Below are positions 13,186 through 15,750 of a stretch of DNA of 15,750 bases, piece after piece. Source of the stretch: an uncultured Christensenella sp. (GTDB lineage Bacteria > Bacillota > Clostridia > Christensenellales > UBA1242). Each line of letters begins with the position of its first letter. Position 1 is the first letter of the stretch. Location: assembly GCA_905203645.1 (NCBI GenBank), contig CAJKWP010000025.1, forward strand, positions 1 through 15,750. The letters run 5' to 3'. A model generated the notes under the pieces. The model saw nothing but the letters and a program-made list of their open reading frames with translations, was not told the DNA's origin and searched no databases. The position numbers were made by a program, and so were the translations under genes.

Positions 13186-15516
13186 ATGAAAGATAATCCT
13201 TTTGTAACAAACAACAAAAACAAAATAAGGCTGAGTTTTTTGATTTCTGGCTTGGCTTTGGTACTTATGCTTGCATTTTCAGGCACGTTGTTTTTGTCAA
13301 ACAAAAATGCACAGGCGGCAGTAAGCTATTGGACAAATTCATCTTATCGTGCAAGCAGTTATGCAGGCGGAACAGGAACTTCTTCAAACCCTTACAAAAT
13401 TACCAATGGAAAAGAATTGGCACTTATGGCATATCACGTAAACAAGATTAAAGGATATGCATCAAAATACTATTCGCTTCAAAACAATGTCAGTTTGGTT
13501 GCACCTGACAAAAACGGAAACCAACTTGTTTGGGAGCCAATCGGAACTTCAAGTATTTTTACAGGTTCTTTTTTGGGGAATGGTCACACCATAAGCGGTC
13601 TTTACATAAACCAAACAACATCTGACTATGCGGGGCTTTTTGGTCAAGTTTCAGGAAATGTTGAATCATTAAGAGTCGAAGGCACGATAACATTAAAGAA
13701 AAATATCCAATATGTTGGTGGAATTATTGCCAAAAATACGGGGACAAACACTGTTTCAAAATTGACTTCTAATGTTAATATTTTGACAAACAGCAAATAT
13801 GTTGGTTGTGTTATCGGATATAATACATCTTATGTTGAACAATGCATATCACTAGGAAGCATTGTAGGTGAAGTGATAGATGGACAATGCTTTGGTGGAA
13901 TTGCTGGTTATTCATCTGGGTCGATATCAGACTGCTATAATAAAGGTAATATAAGTGGTGAACTTCACGAAGATACAGAAAATGGAATTGGATATAATTA
14001 TGTTGGTGGAATAGTAGGCAGAATTTCTTCCGCAAGTATAAAAAATTGTTTCAATCTTGGGTCAATTGACGAGGGGTCGGGCATTGTTGATTTCGCTGAA
14101 AATTGCAGCGGTATTTTCAATTGTTACAACAAAGGCACAATCAGCGATGGTTCCGGCATTGCTGGGTACATTAAAAACACCAGTATAACTCTGAATGTAG
14201 AAGATTGTTACAATTTTGGCGGTGTTTATTATGGAAAGGCTGGGCTTGTTGGGACAATTCACGCAACCCAATTATTTACTATAAAAAAATGTTACAATGA
14301 AGGCAATATTGTTGGCTCAGGTGGCTTGATTGGAAGTGTTGAAACGTCAGAAGTATTTTATATCCAATATTGTTATAATGCAGGAGATGTACAAAACAGT
14401 ATTGAGTACGGAGATATTGGTGGAATAGTCGGTGAATTGCATCAAATAGACAGTAGCGTTACTACGAGTGGTACAGTTTCAAATTGCAAAAACACTGGCA
14501 CCATCCAGTACGGAACGACTTCTTGTGGACGTGCAGGTGGAATTGTTGGCGATTTTTATGGTTGCAAAATAACCTTTATGAATTTGTTAAATCAAGGCGA
14601 AGTAAAGGGTTCATTTGCTACTGGCGGGATATTCGGAAATTTTGGAGGTGGTGGATATTCTACCTACAGTAGTGTAATAAGTTGCGTAAATTATGGCAAA
14701 ATATCTAACACTCGGTATGGTGGTAGTGTTGGTGGTATAATTGGCTTGTTTTATCCAGATTTGAGTGCTGGCGTTGGCGATTTGATGAAATGTATAAACT
14801 TTGGCAATATTAGTGGAAGTAAGGATGTTGGTGGAATTGTAGGATTTTTTGGTACACCAGGTGTTAAGGATAGTCGTTTAGGCGGGGCATCTATTTCTTA
14901 TTCTATAAATTATGGTTCGGTCAATGCAACTTTACAAAATGGGTGTACAGATGCTGGTGGTATAGTGGGTTATTTCGATAGTACAAACTTGGAAAACGGA
15001 CAGCCCAGAAATTTTATACAAAATTGCTTAAATGTCGGTAAAGTGTACCCAAATCCATCTTCGTATAAAGAAGATCAATATGTTGGAAGTATGGTTGGAA
15101 GAAATGTAAAAAATGCGGGTTACATGAAAAATATTGGATATTATTGCAGTGATATAGGAATCAAAGCATTTGGAACAAAATCAAGGAAAAGTATTGACGA
15201 TTCAAATGGAACAGCATATTCCAGAACCCTTTCTGAAATTTTGACCAGTTCTTTTGTGGGAGATTGGGCAACTTGGTGCGAATACAAAACTCGGAGTAGT
15301 CTAAAGAATGACAAACTTCAAGCTGCAATTACAAAAGTTGAAGCGGATTATGACAAAGCAATGAGCGGACTTGTACTTTTGAAAAATATTGATTATAATG
15401 GTTTGAAATTGAATTTTGACTTTATGGATCAACAAACGGGTTCAAGTGCTGTTTGGGCAAAAGATAATCCACTTATAAACAATGGGGAGCCTTATTTCAA
15501 GGATCGCTACTGGTAA
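13186..15516 (+). CDS. Secreted GLUG-type repeat surface protein
   Basis: This 776-aa exported protein starts at the ATG at 13186, with AAAAGGAG at 13171-13178; the frame is open 38 codons further upstream, but that segment holds the promoter. The signal peptide spans residues 1-44: a charged start, a hydrophobic core around SFLISGLALVLMLAFSG, and cleavage after NAQA. The mature N-terminus has GGTGTSSNPYKITNGKELALMA and GNGHTISGLYIN, the usual opening of GLUG-motif proteins, followed by AGLFGQVSG. About a dozen degenerate repeats follow, alternating GGIVG-like strands with CYNKGNIS-like strands, as expected of a right-handed beta-helix. The C-terminus, NPLINNGEPYFKDRYW, is the typical end of the domain. 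No LPXTG, SLH or C-terminal membrane segment is visible. Adhesion or host-surface interaction is a plausible role; no catalytic motif is seen. No terminator hairpin with a clean T-run directly follows. Confidence 0.88.
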   Translation: MKDNPFVTNNKNKIRLSFLISGLALVLMLAFSGTLFLSNKNAQAAVSYWTNSSYRASSYAGGTGTSSNPYKITNGKELALMAYHVNKIKGYASKYYSLQNNVSLVAPDKNGNQLVWEPIGTSSIFTGSFLGNGHTISGLYINQTTSDYAGLFGQVSGNVESLRVEGTITLKKNIQYVGGIIAKNTGTNTVSKLTSNVNILTNSKYVGCVIGYNTSYVEQCISLGSIVGEVIDGQCFGGIAGYSSGSISDCYNKGNISGELHEDTENGIGYNYVGGIVGRISSASIKNCFNLGSIDEGSGIVDFAENCSGIFNCYNKGTISDGSGIAGYIKNTSITLNVEDCYNFGGVYYGKAGLVGTIHATQLFTIKKCYNEGNIVGSGGLIGSVETSEVFYIQYCYNAGDVQNSIEYGDIGGIVGELHQIDSSVTTSGTVSNCKNTGTIQYGTTSCGRAGGIVGDFYGCKITFMNLLNQGEVKGSFATGGIFGNFGGGGYSTYSSVISCVNYGKISNTRYGGSVGGIIGLFYPDLSAGVGDLMKCINFGNISGSKDVGGIVGFFGTPGVKDSRLGGASISYSINYGSVNATLQNGCTDAGGIVGYFDSTNLENGQPRNFIQNCLNVGKVYPNPSSYKEDQYVGSMVGRNVKNAGYMKNIGYYCSDIGIKAFGTKSRKSIDDSNGTAYSRTLSEILTSSFVGDWATWCEYKTRSSLKNDKLQAAITKVEADYDKAMSGLVLLKNIDYNGLKLNFDFMDQQTGSSAVWAKDNPLINNGEPYFKDRYW

Positions 15517-15750
15517 AAAAGCTTACTTAAGGGCGTTTTCAGAAAAAGGTCGGCAGAGGGTGTAAGCTTACTTGAAAGTGTATTGTTCACTAAGGCTTCG
15601 GCAACGCGCAAAAATTACGGACTTTCGGGCTCGTTTTTTTGTGTTACAAAAAAAGCTTCGCCATACAAATGAAAAACTGCACGTTACTGCGTTTGCCGGT
15701 GGGGATTTCAAAACAGGCATTTAGGGAACTAGACTCCTGCTTTGAAACCC
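15517..15750. other. Repeat-rich non-coding tail with distinct composition
   Basis: No gene is supportable here on either strand. By a hand count of 15541-15720 it is about 42-45% G+C, visibly richer than the flanking genes. It contains the 10-base direct repeat AAGCTTACTT at 15519-15528 and 15564-15573, the second copy inside the palindrome GTAAGCTTAC. GCTTCG recurs at 15595-15600 and 15655-15660. A hairpin pairs TTTTTTTGT (15634-15642) with ACAAAAAAA (15646-15654) around a GTT loop. A long imperfect inverted repeat occupies the last 49 bases. It may be the edge of a dispersed intergenic element or mobile element. Confidence 0.5.
15702..15750. repeat. Imperfect inverted repeat at the window edge
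   Basis: The left arm is GGG (15702-15704), A, TTTCAAA (15706-15712), A, CAGG (15714-15717). The right arm is CCTG (15736-15739), C, TTTGAAA (15741-15747), CCC (15748-15750). Fourteen pairs form with one bulge and one mismatch around an 18-base loop. The arms may continue past the window. Confidence 0.75.

Overview
The window looks like chromosomal DNA from an uncultured, AT-rich gut-type Bacillota, most likely class Clostridia. This is inferred from strong AAGGAG/AGGAGG ribosome-binding sites, sigma-A-like promoters, a strong bias to A/T-ending codons (almost every Gln is CAA), TGA used as an ordinary stop, and two secreted repeat proteins of types common in such genomes. No tRNA, rRNA, CRISPR array, transposase or phage structural gene is visible, and no gene-free stretch exceeds 300 bases.

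Layout. The 3' end of a PrsA-type peptidyl-prolyl isomerase lies at 2-598; its codon use is sharply unlike the rest of the window. A secreted BspA-like leucine-rich-repeat protein follows (848-3304). It shares a bidirectional terminator with a convergent minus-strand pair: prfB (5587-4492, with a programmed +1 frameshift) and then tsaD (4461-3403). Back to back with prfB, a perfect sigma-A promoter drives a 415-aa orphan gene (5718-6965) whose mRNA appears to be leaderless. Next is a divergent pair: a 133-aa orphan (7411-7010, minus) and a 70-aa XRE-type regulator (7664-7876, plus). Their shared intergenic region carries palindromes placed like operators. A translation block follows: rpsB with a 147-nt leader and a very long charged C-terminal tail, tsf, and a strong terminator. 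Then come a patatin-like lipase and a short alanyl-tRNA synthetase-family gene that keeps the catalytic and editing domains but lacks C-Ala. The last gene (13186-15516) encodes a 776-aa secreted GLUG-type repeat protein. The final 234 bases are non-coding, look richer in GC, and are full of inverted and direct repeats.

How the genes fit together. Most of the named genes serve translation: RpsB, EF-Ts, RF2, TsaD (t6A tRNA modification) and the AlaRS-like enzyme. The two large secreted repeat proteins probably act at the cell surface. The 5718-7876 stretch holds three small unrecognised or barely recognised genes with unusually clear regulatory architecture. It is the best place in the window to look for undescribed biology, although nothing here assembles into a recognisable new multi-gene system.
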